The position numbers and the translations under genes were made by a program. Source: Eudorina sp. 2006-703-Eu-15 (Eukaryota; Chlorophyta; Chlorophyceae; Chlamydomonadales; Volvocaceae). From it: a stretch of 64,000 nt of DNA. Below the pieces are notes generated by a model. It saw nothing but the letters and a program-made list of their open reading frames with translations. It searched no databases and was not told the DNA's origin. Below, in pieces: positions 1 through 28,961 of this stretch. The stretch is taken from contig BDSI01000046.1 in NCBI GenBank assembly GCA_003117195.1, positions 124,001 to 188,000 on the forward strand, given 5' to 3'. Numbering within the stretch: position 1 is the first letter of the stretch; each line of letters opens with the position of its first letter.

Positions 1-42
1 ATGGAGGTCCCTTCACTCGACAATTCACTAACCGGTGTCCCG

Positions 43-43
43 C

Positions 44-78
<35 letters not shown>

Positions 79-1732
79 CCCTGTACGTGTACGACATGTT
101 GAGGACGCGCGAAAGCGCCCGGGCCCGCGACCGCGGCAGTACGGCACACACGCACAGGGATTCGGACTAGGGATTCGGACTAGGGAAGCCCACTTCCGGG
201 CACGTAGGGGATCCGTGGGTGCCCGCGGAGGGTAGGGCCAGACCAGTGGGAGTTGGCAGCTGGACGTGTACCCCGATCTGCTGTATCACTGCCTGAGCGA
301 CCGGGCATGCCCAGAAATGGTGTGCCCGTGGTGAACACGGGTGGGGCCCCGCACCGCCGTACTCGCCACACCCGCACGCCTCGGGGTGGGCGTTGTGGAG
401 GTGGCTGTTGCCAGGCAGCGGGACCCCGTCAACCGCCAGGCGCCACAGTGTTTCTTTGTGCTCTCGTTCCCACTTGATGGCCCAAAGTCGCTGTAGAGTG
501 GCAGGCATGCTGAATGCCGGGGGCCCAGCCACTCCGTCTGTCTCAAGCTGTCCCCTGGCCTCCTGCTCGTATTCAGCATGCTGTCGTGCCCGTGCTGCCG
601 CCACCTCCTGCATCTGCAGCTGTGTCGCCAGCCGGACCGTCAGGCCACTAAGCTTGACCGTCAGCGAGTTGGCTAGCCTCCACCCCATCCGGTCCACAAT
701 CCGCCGACGGGTCTCTTCCTCGGACTCCAGGTCCCCCGCCCGCTCGGGATGGTCCAGCACCGCTCCTGCAGCTCCCCGCCACTCGTCGCTGATGTCGGCG
801 AGTAGACAGTGGATGGCCGTCAGGGTCGGCCCCCGCCTTAAGGTCATGGACCCCTGTGGACCCAGGTGGTCGCGGACCCACGCGTCCCATCCAGCACCGG
901 CTGCGGGTGCCTCGCCGGCTGCACGCGCGACCCGCACTGCGTCCCCTACTGTGCGAAGCTTCCCGCATGCTGCCAGGCGTGTGTGCCGCCTCTCCAGGCC
1001 GGGCCACGCTGGCGGGTCCGCGGTGTCCCGCGTCTCCACCGGCGTGAAGTCCGGGTCCGTGTCGCCTGTGCGGTCCTCCATGCCATCGTCCGCTGCCCCC
1101 GGGGCGGTGTTAGGTAGGAGTGGGTTCCCCCACAAGGGGATGTTGAAGCACCAGTCGCCGGCCGCCGGGAGTGGGGATGAGTCCACATCTTGCACCGGCG
1201 GGAGGCGGCTGAGGGCCCCCATGATTCTGCGGATGTCCTGCGGCAGCGATGCCAATCCAGGCAGCGTGTCCGCGCTGTCTGGCGGGCCTGCCGTCAGTAC
1301 TGAGCTGGGGCTAAGATTCGGGTGGTGGTGCCGAAGGTAGGTGGCCGTCACCTGCGCCCACGGGTGGCCGCGCGCCCCCGGCGGCTGGCCCACCGACCGG
1401 GCCAGGCGTGTCGCCCACACAGCCTCCCGCGCGTAGCAGTGGGCTTTGAGTGGCAAGAGTCCGAAACCGCCCGTGGCCGGGTGGCCATAGAGCAGCTGTC
1501 GGGGGACGCCCGTTAGGCGTTGGCAAGGCGTCACCGGGCTGACCCGCCGGTCCCCGACGGCGGCGGCCCAGCTCTCCAGTTGTTCCTCCTCGCCTTGTGT
1601 GGGGAGGCCGCCATGCTCCCAGTGGAACGTATCCAGTTGTTTTCTGGATCTGCGACGACCTGAGCAGCACCCACCGACACTGTTGGATTCTCCACCCCCT
1701 ACGAAGAAGCGACGCCGGAGCGAGTCGACCAC
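43..1732 (-). mobile_element. 5'-truncated non-LTR retrotransposon (LINE), C-terminal part of the RT ORF
   Basis: An uninterrupted minus-strand frame of about 521 codons (1732 to 167) reads as the part of a LINE polyprotein downstream of the reverse-transcriptase palm. Near its start it has a GGFGLLPL-type segment followed by AREAVWATRL, the pattern usual just after LINE RT domains. Near residues 400-480 it has a WRLAVDGVPLPGNSHL stretch and then a Cys/His cluster (CGCG...C...HHFWACPVA) matching the zinc-binding module at the end of many LINE RTs. The palm motifs are absent and the frame begins about 100 bp past the stop codon of kinase gene A, so the copy looks 5'-truncated. Beyond its stop on the minus strand is a (TTG)n run, seen as CAA repeats at 43-79, which could be the 3' tail. 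The frame is open, so the copy may be young. The exact family is not identified. Confidence 0.7.
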
Positions 1733-1830
1733 CCACCCGCAACGGCACGCGCCGTCATGGCCGCCTACCCCGCAACGACAAGAGCGGTCATGTCAAACCC
1801 GTCCGCAACGAGAATCAGACTGCGGCGCCC

Positions 1831-10757
<8,927 letters not shown>

Positions 10758-11468
10758 GCGGCTGCGCCACCCAGCGAAGTTTGGGCTATTGGCGCGACAC
10801 CGTGACTTCTGACTAAGAATGCTCGGTTCTGGTTATTTTCATTTCGATAACCTGAGACGACCGGTGCTGCGGCTTGAAAAGGTAGGACCAATCCAGTCGT
10901 CCGGTTCGCAACATTTTTGGGAGGGACCGAGCGGCGTCATTGAGTGGATTTCAACTTAAAACCAATACGCGTGACTGCAGCTTGCGTGAGTCGCCGCTTT
11001 CCGGCCGGCCAGAACTGATTGAAATGGTTCGTATTATTAACTGGTTACGGCTTGGGGGGTTACGGGCGACGCATCGTGACGCTCGACAACAACAACGAAA
11101 CTCGCACAATGAATAACAACGACATCCTAACTATAGTCTTAACTCAAAGCTTGTTTTTTAGGTGAGGTCACGCTCCCCGCCACAATGCGTGGATTCTCGT
11201 CGAAGACAGGATTCATGGGCGTGCGTGAAAGAGGCTCTATTTGTGACTGGCCATGGGTCTATTGCCAAAGCTGGTTTCCTTCATGCGGCTCCCAACAGAC
11301 ACGCAGCAGCACATGCAGCACACATGCTTGCCCTTCAACGTTTGGTTACAACGCGACGCTGGTCGTCCACTGATGGCCTTACCTGGGGATGAATGTTTCG
11401 ATGCGTCAGTGCACAAGCCGTGGCGGTCGTCAAGACCTGCAACCGGTCCGACGGTTAAACCTCAAGAC

Positions 11469-11518
11469 ACCACACCACACCACACCACACCACACCACAC
11501 CACACCACACCACACCAC
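11469..11518. repeat. ACCAC pentanucleotide array
   Basis: Perfect tandem copies of a five-base CACAC/ACCAC unit, about ten in number. Confidence 0.9.
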
Positions 11519-12194
11519 GTCTCACCGCCTCGGGTCAGAGCATCGCCGGTCAGCGGGTTGCAGGAGTGGGATTACAGTGGGGGCCAACAGCCAGGAAAGG
11601 GCACTGGACACGACTGGTGATCCACTGTGGTAGTCCCGTGGAGGCAGACGGAGGGTCAGTATGTGCCCAATCCGCCGCCCTCCGCTGCAAGGGCGCCACG
11701 CCGCGCACCGCGCCCCAACAGATCTGTCCCGACCCCATCTCGCGGTCTAGGGCCCACGGCGGAGCCTGGCGTGATCCATAATACAGCCCAGTACCGTACC
11801 GTACCGTACTATATCGTACAACTCAACGCCGACAGGTCCGCAGGGGGGTTCAGCTGGGGGGACGGGCTCGCGAAAGCAACCAACTGAACAGCCGTGCCTA
11901 GCTACCCGTGCCCCCCCGACGTCCTGTCCGCCCCCGCATGACTCGTGTGCGGCCGGGAGATAAAGAACCTTCAAGAATTAGAGGACGGCGCAGGCTGCGC
12001 ACACTTGCATGGCCACGTCAGCTCGTACGAGTGTACGACCCAGTGTACGACTCAAACTTGGGTGCGCAGCGCCGTACGTCAACCGGGCGCGGCGCCACGC
12101 ACTGGCTGACCGCCTCACGCGCCAGCGGGTCGCAGCCAAGCGCCAAGCACCGCTCGGTTAACAACACTGCTGAGCATCATAATAGTTCCATATC

Positions 12195-12195
<1 letters not shown>

Positions 12196-12263
<68 letters not shown>
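12196..12263. repeat. (ATT)n microsatellite
   Basis: About 22 uninterrupted ATT/TTA units lie in GC-rich surroundings. Confidence 0.95.
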
Positions 12264-12264
<1 letters not shown>

Positions 12265-14552
12265 GCAGTTATTATAAGACAAACGAACAGCTGCACCTAA
12301 CACCTTGATGCGGCGCCGACCCATGTGCCAGTGCCTCACGCGATGGAAGGGGGTTTGCCCTAATCACATAATCCAGTACATGCGAGCTCCACCGCAGGGG
12401 CGGCCAAGATAGCAACAACGGCCCCATGCGATACGACAAAGCTCGCTGCCGTACGGTACGGCGCGATACCGTAAACTACAACGCCAGGTGTTCGCCTCCA
12501 TTTTCACGACCAAGAAAAATGGGGGAACCGACAACGACACGGTTAAACAACAGCCGCGAGTCTGCAACAACATACTGGGCACCTGCGAACCTGCAATCCG
12601 CCGCCGTGATCGGCCGTCATGGCTGCCGTACAAACATCGCGCCAACGCCACAATTCGTCGGAAGCGCTTTGTGGGCCCCTTCATTCACCGGATCGCGTCG
12701 CGACTTTGTCAGCATCTCGATTGCTCAAGCAGCGTTACCATCCACACACATTAATGAAACTGAACGAAATTCGCATCAAGCCGTCCATCCGGAACGCGGG
12801 GCCCATTCACCGGCGCGCGCACTCGCTCGCTCGCGCCTCGAGGCCCACATGCGGGCCCACACACGTTCACACCACGCCGAGGGGTGGGTGGGTCCAATCC
12901 GGCTGGCTACACCCACCAAGGATGCCAAGATGCCGGGGGTGACCTCGACGCGCTCCGGCGACCGTCTACCCCTCGTCGGGGCGGCGTATAGGCGCCGCCG
13001 GCAGCCGCCACCGGGTCACCTCCGCTGCCCAAGCACCGGCAAGGAGCGACGCGGCATATGCTGCACGCGGCTGCGTCAGACACAGACACATAGCCCCGCA
13101 GCCGCAGCCGCAGCCGCAGCCGCAGCCGTCCGAAGGGTCTTCCATCCGACCTGCCGCGTGCGAGAGCACATGCCGTACCCCCGCGCAAGCCCCTCGGAAC
13201 AGGCCCCGGTCGGGGTGCGTCTCTTGCCCGACCATGGCCGCTGACACATGTAATCGTTGTTTGTACACATACACACACGCAGGCAAACGCAGGCAAACGC
13301 AGGCACGCAGCCCACGTGCGGCACCGCACGGCGGGGGGCTTGGTGAGAGGGGTATGCCGCCGGACGCACGCGACGTGTCCCCCTCGGGCGGAGAGTGGGA
13401 GGAGGAGGAAAGCCGTCGCCGGGCGGTCAGGCAAGAGGGCGTCGAGGTCCGGGGCGGAATGGCGACGACAGATTTCGGGAAGCCGCCGATCTAGGGTCGA
13501 AGTGGGGTCCAAGTCGGGTCGGGGACAGGGTTCAAGTGGGGTCGGGGATGGACAGGCTCGCCGCCCCGCAGGCGGAACCCGGATGCGACGGCCGCCCCCG
13601 TGCAATGCAGCATGCACCCCCTCTCCCCAGCCTGCACCCCACCCCGCGCGCGTACTTCCAGCTCATGCCGCGTGCCATCATGCACTGCACAGTACATAAG
13701 AACTACGCATCGCATTTCACAGCAGACAGCGCCGCAATGTTACGGCGGCGGAAGACTACAGCGTTGTTCAACCGGTTCCGCGCACACACACACACGGGCC
13801 GGCTCTTGCACAGCAGTCGCACAGTTTAATAGCTGGGGGCCCCGCAGCAACCACGCAAAGCGCGCGGAAATCAACGGAACAGCGACAATCATCGAGCACC
13901 CCCATGCAAGGCCTCCCAGATACCTACCCGCGCAGCACAAGGTCCCACGAGGGACAACTGCCAGCAAACACACACGTGGATCACACAAACGTGGGCTTCT
14001 CATTAGTCATGCGCAGATCGGGGGCGGCTCAGTTCCCCGGGGTCCCGGGGGTGTGAAGCAGGCGGGCGGTGGCACCGCAACCTTGCGTTTCGGAGCATGG
14101 AAATGTAATAATATCGCCAGCAAAACATTAGTCGGAGGAGGAGGATGCGGCGCCGTGATGACCATTCAATCGGCAGCAAATAACCCACATGGTGTCCTCA
14201 AGGGCCGCAAGCTCAAATTGCCGTACATTCCGGCCCCGCCGCACATCGGGTTCGTGGGAAGGGTTCGTAGGTTGGACGTACCCCTCCCTGGAACGTCCCC
14301 CAAGACACCCCGCCCTAGCCGTCCCTCCTTTTTCTCCTAATCCATCGTTGCGCCCTTCCTCATGCGACTTTCGATCCTTGAAACAGCTGCAGCCTCTCGA
14401 TTTCCGGCCGGCAGACCGGCTCGGGTGATTGATAGCCAGCCGGCCCAGCCCAGGTCAGGCAGCCGCACATCAGCTCAGCCTAGCCGCAGACAATGCACCT
14501 TGCTGATGAATTGCGACGATTATTATAATGATGATGATAAGGCATTTAGTAA

Positions 14553-14567
14553 GCTGCTGCTGCTGCT

Positions 14568-14605
<38 letters not shown>
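14553..14605. repeat. (CTG)n(CAG)n self-complementary array
   Basis: About five CTG units run directly into about a dozen CAG units. The two halves are complementary, so the single strand could fold into a CTG/CAG hairpin. Confidence 0.9.
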
Positions 14606-14607
<2 letters not shown>

Positions 14608-16118
14608 GGCTGCAGACAGGACGCCCTCGAGAGTCGAGACGCGCTCATGCAATCGTGCGGGCTGATCGTGATGCGAGGTCAAAATGATGATGATGCCGCG
14701 TTGACCCATCGAGCGGTTGCGCTCTCCCCGTGCTCCCGACCGCCTACGCCATACGTCCCTGGCGGACCCCCCGGAGCGAGCAGGAGGGCGCGACAGGCCC
14801 CGTGCTAAGGAGCACACAAAACGGCGGTCCGCCGTGATACCCCAAACCCACATCCCATGCCGCATTCCATCAACGTGCACTGCGGCCGGCCGGCCCTCCG
14901 GCCGACCGGTCGGCGGGCAAGCCGAAGGGCAGGCCGGAAGGCATGTCCTGGCTGATTTGTTACGATTCCCAGCCAGCGACTGCGCCGCCCAAAGCAGCAC
15001 CGCCGCCGCGAGCGAGTCTTACCATCGTACATCAGTAGGAGTCGGCGCGCACCCACCCACCCACCCGCGCACCCACCCGCCCGCCTGGCCTGCTCTGACC
15101 CCAGCGTCGGTGCGCCGCGACCGTCCATGCGCCCACCCGGTCGGAAGCCAACGGACGTCCCCAACCCCGTCGACAAACGACAATCAACTCGAAGGCGTGG
15201 ACCGGGGGAGCGGCGCATCCAGCGGGGCCGTCTCCTCTCTCCCCCACACACATCGTGCCTGAAGCCCCCCCGACGACAACGTACCGCCAGTCAGGCAGCC
15301 AGCATGGCCCGTCCGGGCATGGTGGTGTGTCAACCGCTCAAAACCAAAGGCGCAGTCGCGGTCACGCAAAAAGGTCGCGCGTGCAGTTTCCATGACCGCA
15401 CAGACAGGCACCCGTCGAGGGTGAGTGAGATAAGAGATCAACAAGAATGGTACGCGTCAGCCCTGGGCAATCCGTCGTCGCCCAGGGATATGGGTAAAAA
15501 GCTCGCGGGTGTCGGTCGACGATACATGTCCTGCAGATAGATAGCACTGGGTCAGCCTGCCAGATTCTTCTCGGGCTTGGAGGCACGAGCCGCGCAGCAA
15601 TGTCGTTGCCGGCCCGGCGCAAAACCCATAGTCAAGCCATGATTCCTCTCCCTCTTCTCCCATAACAGCCCCCAACCCCAACCCCCTTTCCATCTACTCC
15701 CCTTTTTTCAATTTTATCCCATGCAGCTGACGTGGCCCAGCACGTCGCACCCACACACACGCAGACACCGACAGCGGCCTTGCGCAGCGCCCCCGCACAT
15801 GCACGTGCCGTATACGTAGCGCCGTACAGCAATCTGCCGTACAGCGTCCGGCGGGGCTGTACGGCAATCCGACGTACTGCACCCACGGGTGGGACGTGAC
15901 GGCGGACCCGCCATGCAGAAGCCAGATTGGGAGAATCCCCCATCCGGCAAGCGACCGCGGCGATCCGTCTGCGGGACGGACGGTGCATCCATCCGACCGC
16001 GAGGTGAGGGAGGGACGATGGCGGCAATGGAGGGCAGGCAGGGCAGCAGGCCAGGACGGGCCGGGCCAGCTCACAGCGTTCTGCCCAGAGGAGGACCCAG
16101 CCGGAGAGCTGCTGCCGG

Positions 16119-16119
16119 G

Positions 16120-16168
<49 letters not shown>
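16119..16168. repeat. (CTG)n microsatellite
   Basis: About 16 uninterrupted GCT/CTG units, in a non-coding context as far as can be seen. Confidence 0.93.
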
Positions 16169-16170
<2 letters not shown>

Positions 16171-16262
16171 GCGCGCAACCGTCGGACACCGACCCCTCCG
16201 CCGCCGCCCGCTGGACCATACACCCCACATCATGTCCACACACACACACACACACACACACA

Positions 16263-16460
16263 CCTTCGCCCACTCCCTTGAGGGGGCACAGCGGTCACCG
16301 ATCCTCGGGGATCGGGCACGCGCCCTAGGTTGAGAGCGAGGGGACAGAGGCCCCTTACGCCCCTTTCCCCCGTATCCGGGGGAAAGTGCTTCGGCGGTCT
16401 CCCGTATGGGGCGGGTTAGCGCCCCCGGCCAGTGTCGGCCAGGCAGATATGTAACGATTC
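16263..16460 (-). repeat. Hairpin-rich dispersed repeat, copy 2
   Basis: This is an inverted, near-identical copy of the repeat at 6518-6714, bounded on both sides by CA arrays (about 16232-16262 and from 16461). The stem at about 16363-16386 has a T-A pair where copy 1 has C-G. Weaker related sequence appears at about 17050-17170 (…TCAGATACGTAACATCACACAC, then a GC-rich tract next to CA repeats). Confidence 0.65.
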
Positions 16461-16674
16461 ACACACACACGCACACGCACACACACACACACACACACAC
16501 GCAAGTCGTGTCTCTCGGTTTATTTTAACACACACACACACACACACGCACACACACACACGCACACACACACACACACACACACACGCAAGTCGTGTCT
16601 CTCGGTTTATTTTAACACACACACACACACGCACACACACACACACACACGCACACACACACACACACACGCAC
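16461..16674. repeat. Compound (CA)n / (CACACG)n array with a duplicated 30-bp spacer
   Basis: Long CA-rich arrays are interrupted twice by the same unit, GCAAGTCGTGTCTCTCGG followed by TTTATTTTAACACAC, at about 16501 and 16588. The compound array has therefore been duplicated as a block. Confidence 0.85.
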
Positions 16675-17425
16675 ATTCTCCCGTCTCTCCGCTTCGCGGA
16701 CGGGCTGGGTGAGCAGCCCTCGGCCCCCGCATTCGGATGCGACAGCAACGCAATCGCCAAACACGCCTGCACGCACCGCACGAGCCGAGCAAGGGCCGCG
16801 CGCGCGGTGCTGCTGCTGCTGCTGCGCGTGCGCGCACATGTGTCGGTTCGCCCCCATTCACCCCTTGCTCTCAGGGGAGCTCAAAATTCATTGGCGTGAG
16901 CGAAAGATAGGTACATCGTTCTTCCCCCAATCATTGCCGTCACGCCGGGGCCAGCTGTGCCAGCTGTGGTTGCCTCGCACTCTCCTCCCCGGCCCCTCCG
17001 GTCAGGTCCATGAAATGGCAATCCCCCCACCCCACAAACGCATTACCCAGTGCTTCCGCGGTTTTTCCGTTAGGGCTGGGTTGGCAGCCCTTGGCCAGCG
17101 TCAGGCCCGGTCAGATACGTAACATCACACACACACATACGGGGCGGGCGGGTTGCAATTCTAAACACACACACATACACACACAGACCTTTTCTAAATA
17201 CACACACGGCCCCCTACACAGACCCCCCCCCAACACACACACACACACACACACACGCAGGAGGGCGTGAGGTAGAGGCAGGTGCACGCGGCGACGCGCG
17301 CGCGCGCGCTGGTGCCCTGCCCAGGACATCATCGCAAAAAGCGGCTCAACCTCCCCCCCTCCCCTCCGCGCATCCTCCTCCGACATCGCGAAACACTCCC
17401 GCACGCAGCAGACAGACATCGCCCG

Positions 17426-17474
17426 CACCGCACCGCACCGCACCGCACCACACCGCACCGCACCGCACCGCACC
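17426..17474. repeat. CACCG pentanucleotide array
   Basis: About ten tandem CGCAC/CACCG units with one imperfect unit in the middle. Confidence 0.88.
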
Positions 17475-19147
17475 TCTCCGCTGCACGACGGATGCGAATA
17501 CAGGAGGCTGTGTGCCAGATGAGACGGATGCGAGGTCAGGACCGAGTCGCGCCCCACGCCCGGCGACGGCAAACCGCAAACCGGGCGGTCCCGGTAATAT
17601 TCCCCCTCCCCTAAGCGACCCCAAAGTGACAGCGGCCCCCAAATCAAGTGAGATGTGGCCTCATCTTGCCGGCCAGTGACGTACGTCACCGCAGCTGCTG
17701 CATGTACGGTTCCGTACCGATCACGCCACGTCATTCGTGCCGTGAGGGCGAGTGCATGGGTGGGTGCACAATCGCATGGCCATGGTCCAACACCCTGCGT
17801 GATGAGTACGGCGTGTACGGATCCGCTATGTCCGCGTCACGTGAGTTTTCAAAGCATGGTAGGCCGGGTGATAGGGCCGGGTGATGGGGCCGGGTGATAC
17901 TCCCCGGCAGATACTCTCCGGCGGCGGGTGCGGCTTCTGGCAGCTAGGCTAGCGACTCTCCGGGACACTCCATCAGAACATTCTCCCTCTCCTTAGACAT
18001 GGAAAACAATGGATCGCATCGTCGCAGGAACGATAGTGTGGTTAGGAGACAAGCCGGCAAATCACATCGGCTCCTTCAGAAACAACCTATTTTCATTTGG
18101 AAATACCCCCCCAAAAAAGCTCACATGGAAAAACCAGCGGCGCCACGCCGCACATCTCATCCCCCGGATCCCTACGCTGCAAGATAAGAGGCCCGGCCCC
18201 GTCCCCCCCTCCTCGCTCGCAGCGGCGCGCGCTTTGGTGTGCGCCCCCCGCGCCAGGGTAACCACACCGCCCGTCCGTCCGTCCGCCCGTCCGTCCGTGT
18301 CCTGGCGCAAGGAAGAAAGAAAAGAAAGGACGATCGCCGTCGGCTGCCCGCTGTTGCCCGCCCGCTTTCCTGGGGCCGCCTCCGCTGCCCGCGCCCCTCC
18401 GTCCCCTACGCGCGCGCGCCTTCCCCACCGCAAATCCCCGAGCCACATATTCACTCCGGCCTTTGCTCCCTCCACACCCCTAACCCCCTGGCTGGTTTCC
18501 TCGCGCAACTCCATGCGTGCACACTTATTCGTACATTCGCATATTCGTTTGCGCTTTTATTTCATGGATGCCCTGCCCCTGCGGCGTCCTTCTTCTTCTG
18601 CTGCTTCTGCTTCTCCTTTTCTCCGCCTCGTTCTTCGGGAAGATAGGCCAGCGCGCGCGCCCTTGCACCGTGTGAAGAGCCCTGCCACTCATCGCCCCAC
18701 ACAACGGGCCCCTGCAGCACACGCCCATGTGCCCATGTGATGCGCCCTCGCACACCCGGCCGCACAGTCCAACGTCCGCACAGCAGCGCGCAACAGCAGC
18801 AGACGCCGACACGCCCAGCAGAGAGGCTCTGCAGCGCGCCGCTCACCACCCAGCCGACACAGCACACCGCACGGCCCCAGCCTCCCCTCCACAGCCCCAA
18901 CGCGCACAACACCGAGCTGCAAGCTGTCATTCCTGCACAGCCGACCAAAGGATAAACACGGCACGCGCCCGCCCGCCCGCCCGCCCGCCAGGCCGTACAG
19001 CCGTACTGACTGTCGACCGAACTCCTGGGTGCCTAGGCGCCTGATGGATTTCGCGGCCAGCGGTAGAGGTGGCCTAATGAGGTACGGAGTGGCGGGCGGC
19101 GGCGCCAAAACATACATACCACATATATAGGAGAGCGGTATGGCTGT

Positions 19148-25900
<6,753 letters not shown>

Positions 25901-27674
25901 CGCGGAGTTGGTGGTGTACGCTCGGCAGTTGGACTGGAGGCGCTGACGTAAAATACTGCCAGAGCCAACAAAAATAATGTATCTCAAGAAGGAGGCAGAA
26001 ATGCTATGTTGAGCGGTTGCCGATAGGTCAGTTGTCGGCTATGCATCCTAGTATTCAGCCTTGATTTCGGATGTCAGGCAGGAGTAATGCTGTTAGCAGC
26101 TAGCTGCTGATTAAGCTTAGCCGCCGTTATGTGAACGCATGTCCACTTGGGCTTCGTTAATGGACGCCTTGCGCGTTTAGAGCAATCCATGCTGGTAACT
26201 TAGGAAGAACAGAGGTCAGCCTACACAGTAAGTTCCATAGAAGCGCCACCAGATAACTTAAATGGACAATTGCCTTGGCAGGGGATACAACCAAATTAAG
26301 TGAATCTCATGTCTCACCAAAATGGAGCCATTGTTCTGGCATGGTTTCAATGTTTACTAGCGAATGTGCATAGCTCGTAGGCCTGTATGAGCGCAAATGT
26401 GATTGCACGACCCGTGTGGTTGCACGACGGTTTTCAATCGTACAAGTAGTGGTGCGGACGCAACTTTATGCAGGTTCCTGTTAAGCTGTTAGGTTTTGTG
26501 TTCGTCTACAAAGGATTGGGATGTTGTGTTTGAGCGTGGCTGAACTCCCCTATCCCAGCCAAAGATGATTCAGAAATTTGACAATTGACATTCGATAAGA
26601 AATAATAATAGGCTTCGCTGTAAGTAATGAGAACAAGGAACACATTTCGGGCTGGACGTAATATTCTCTGTCGTCTTGCGCGACGATTTCTCTGGTCAAT
26701 TATCTTCCAATGTTATTTGTTATCCGGCATTGTTTCCGTTTTTAAATCTTGACGATTACAGACGTACGGATGATTGATCCTAAACATCGCTCGGATGAGC
26801 GACGAGGGAGTTGGGTATGGAAGTTGGATATTGAAAAAGCTGGGATAATTTATTGAGCTATTGTTGGGTCGCAAACGTACCTCTAACAAGCCATTTTCCT
26901 CCACGATGTGGATGACGCCTCGAATGAGGTTGAGCTATTATTATTGAATCTGAACTAAATTTTTTTTGCATACATTGTGAAAGTTAGGAAACGTTTGAGA
27001 AACCCAATGATACTACGGCATCAAAAAAGTCTATCCCATGCCATGAAATATTGATAACTTTGTCGCAGGGTTTAAGGTTTAGGGTTTTTATTCGGTTGGG
27101 TTATTATATCCATTGTCAACGCACTATAGAGTTTGTTGTCTGCATTTTAGTGAGCAAAGCTTCGAGGAATGTTACCGGGGTTATATTGAACGAACCAGCA
27201 GCACCGCAACTTTATCACCAGTTTTCTAGGAAACGTAGGTCAGTGATTATATTCGCCTGAAGAATCGACAACCGCCGTTTTGAGCGTTCTTGTGCACGGC
27301 ATCGACAACCTGTGTCTCGCCCCTCGGTAGACACAGCCCGCAAATGTGTTTGATTGCAGATACCCGTATACGGTCAGCTTCGCAGGTATACGGTCACCAT
27401 GGTGAAACAAGACCGGCACAAGCTCCGCGAATTGGCGCTAGAAAGCTAACGAACATTTTCACTTTCGCAAGTACGAACTCATTCGTTCGGCCACAATGGT
27501 CTCAGCCCGCTCAGCCAGCGAAGGCTGAGGCCAAATGTAGTATCCTGGGTATGTACCATGAGATGTCCAACATGGACACCTGCCGATCGGTCCATTCTTT
27601 ATGGCGTGATACGTTGATAAAAACAGGCTATTCACACGTAGCGCAACGCAATGATAAGCCATGGACGGTCGTAA
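25901..27674. other. AT-richer spacer upstream of gene B
   Basis: Base composition drops sharply in GC compared with the genes. The first part should contain the 5' UTR and promoter of gene B. No open frame here has recognisable domains, and no repeat structure was seen by eye. Confidence 0.5.
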
Positions 27675-28727
27675 CAAGTAGGGGTCGGCTTCCTCGAAGC
27701 CGGAAAAAGGGCGGGGCCCCCTATAATCCGTACAGGCCGCTTGCTTTAAAAGGAAAACTCTATTACCGCGCAACACCGATGATCCCGTTGGGGTCCGCTG
27801 TAACATTAATTCATTCAGTGTGAGAGAATGAAATGTTGCCATTGGGGGTGTCGTTGATGTTGAAGGGGGATCGGCGTGCATAGATTCACCAAGCCCAAAC
27901 ACGTCGGCAGCCCCGAAACCATCCTGCAGTACGCGCCGCCGGCGACGGCGGTCACCGTATCGGCACTATGGTAACGATAGTCGCCTCTGCACTACCACAT
28001 CCGTCTGTCAAGCAGATGATCACAAAGCAAGCTTGAAGCATCCTTGTTTTGCCGTGAAACTGTAGTTGTTTGGTCCGTCGGCAGGCATGCAACCCTTCAG
28101 TTGCACGCCCGCAGCAGACGTGAACCTCTAAAGTTTGCTATCAATAGTTACATAGCAAACGTAAGGCAAAAACAGGTTGCGAAAAAGCCGCGGTGAGACC
28201 CGGACTTTCGACTTTGCACTTTGGGCCATCGGAACTGGAGAACTCGTTGGCACTTGGTACACTATCCCTTTGCATCTTGAAACTTTGATTCAATACATAT
28301 TGTTGATTTGTATTCATTGGCAAGACAGAAAGGCAAATCTTGATGTTGGTGGTATCTTGATGTTCAAACATCAGAACACTATCGAAGTTCAATTTAGCAC
28401 GCGCCGCCCATTCTTAATCCAAGTATTCATCACGCGGCACCTGTTGCAACAAACATGAGCGCGAGAGGCGTTGGGTGGATGTTGACTCGGGTCCATGGAG
28501 ACCGCGGAGCTTTACTTTGACCGTTTGTGCGCAAAGAATTTTTTTCAGCCTGGTTTTGGTTACCTTGCAATAGAGGACAATTAATATGACAAACATTACG
28601 AATTAGTTTAGCGGATAATGAACGTTTTGCCGTTACCCACGGACACACGGACCCACGGACACACGGACATGGGCAATCCTAGGGGGCGGGGCCCCCCGAA
28701 CGCGCTTCGCGCTGGGGCCCCGCCCAA
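27675..28727 (-). repeat. Dispersed ~1-kb repeat, left arm (inverted relative to 49384-50328)
   Basis: This is a reverse-complement match to 49384-50328 along most of its length with scattered substitutions and small indels. It includes the flanking GGCTTCCTCGAAGCC palindrome, a short CGGACACA array near 28640-28670, and GGGCGGGGCCCC / GGGGCCCCGCCC near its two ends. Those GC-rich ends, with A-runs just outside, could be termini of a DNA element. Parallel open frames in both copies (about 60-100 codons) carry frame-changing differences and are not treated as genes. Confidence 0.75.
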
Positions 28728-28961
28728 AAAGGACGCGCCCGTGAGTCAACGCGGCAAAACACCCAGAAGCCAAATAAGCTAAGCGCGGGAGGCCTTCGAA
28801 GTGCACGTAGACACACTGTTAACCACAAGTGCCGGACGCCTGCAACGGATTTCGGCAACACATCGGCCGTGCTCCAGCTAGCTAGCCCAGGACGCCCGAT
28901 GGCAGCTAGCGGCATGGCTGGAGATAGAGGAGGGCGAAGGCGAGGGTTCCGATGACAGCGC

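Larger units (their letters stand above)
10758..19147. other. Spacer between gene A start and gene B stop; microsatellite-rich, no gene recognised
   Basis: The first 0.4 kb (to about 11160) is relatively AT-rich and should hold the promoter and 5' UTR of gene A. The rest should hold the 3' UTR of gene B and repeat-rich spacer. Open frames up to about 270 codons exist but are broken by microsatellites and lack recognisable domains or paralogues. Simple repeats include a CACAC-type pentamer array (11469-11518), an ATT array, a GCAGCC array (about 13096-13130), CAG and CTG arrays, and several CA arrays. Confidence 0.6.

Noticed and set aside
12426..13244. Plus-strand open frame of 272 codons in the spacer between A and B
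   Set aside because: It runs through a GCAGCC microsatellite and simple repeats, has no recognised domain, and overlapping frames on both strands are also open.
27065..27095. Telomere-like TTTAGGG text
   Set aside because: Only one or two degenerate units (AAGGTTTAGGGTTTTTA) are present; too short to be an interstitial telomere array.
28414..28596. Small open frame apparently conserved with 49507-49689
   Set aside because: Both lie in the inverted copies of the same dispersed repeat, so similarity comes from the repeat. Neighbouring frames are conserved equally, indels break them, and no domain is visible.
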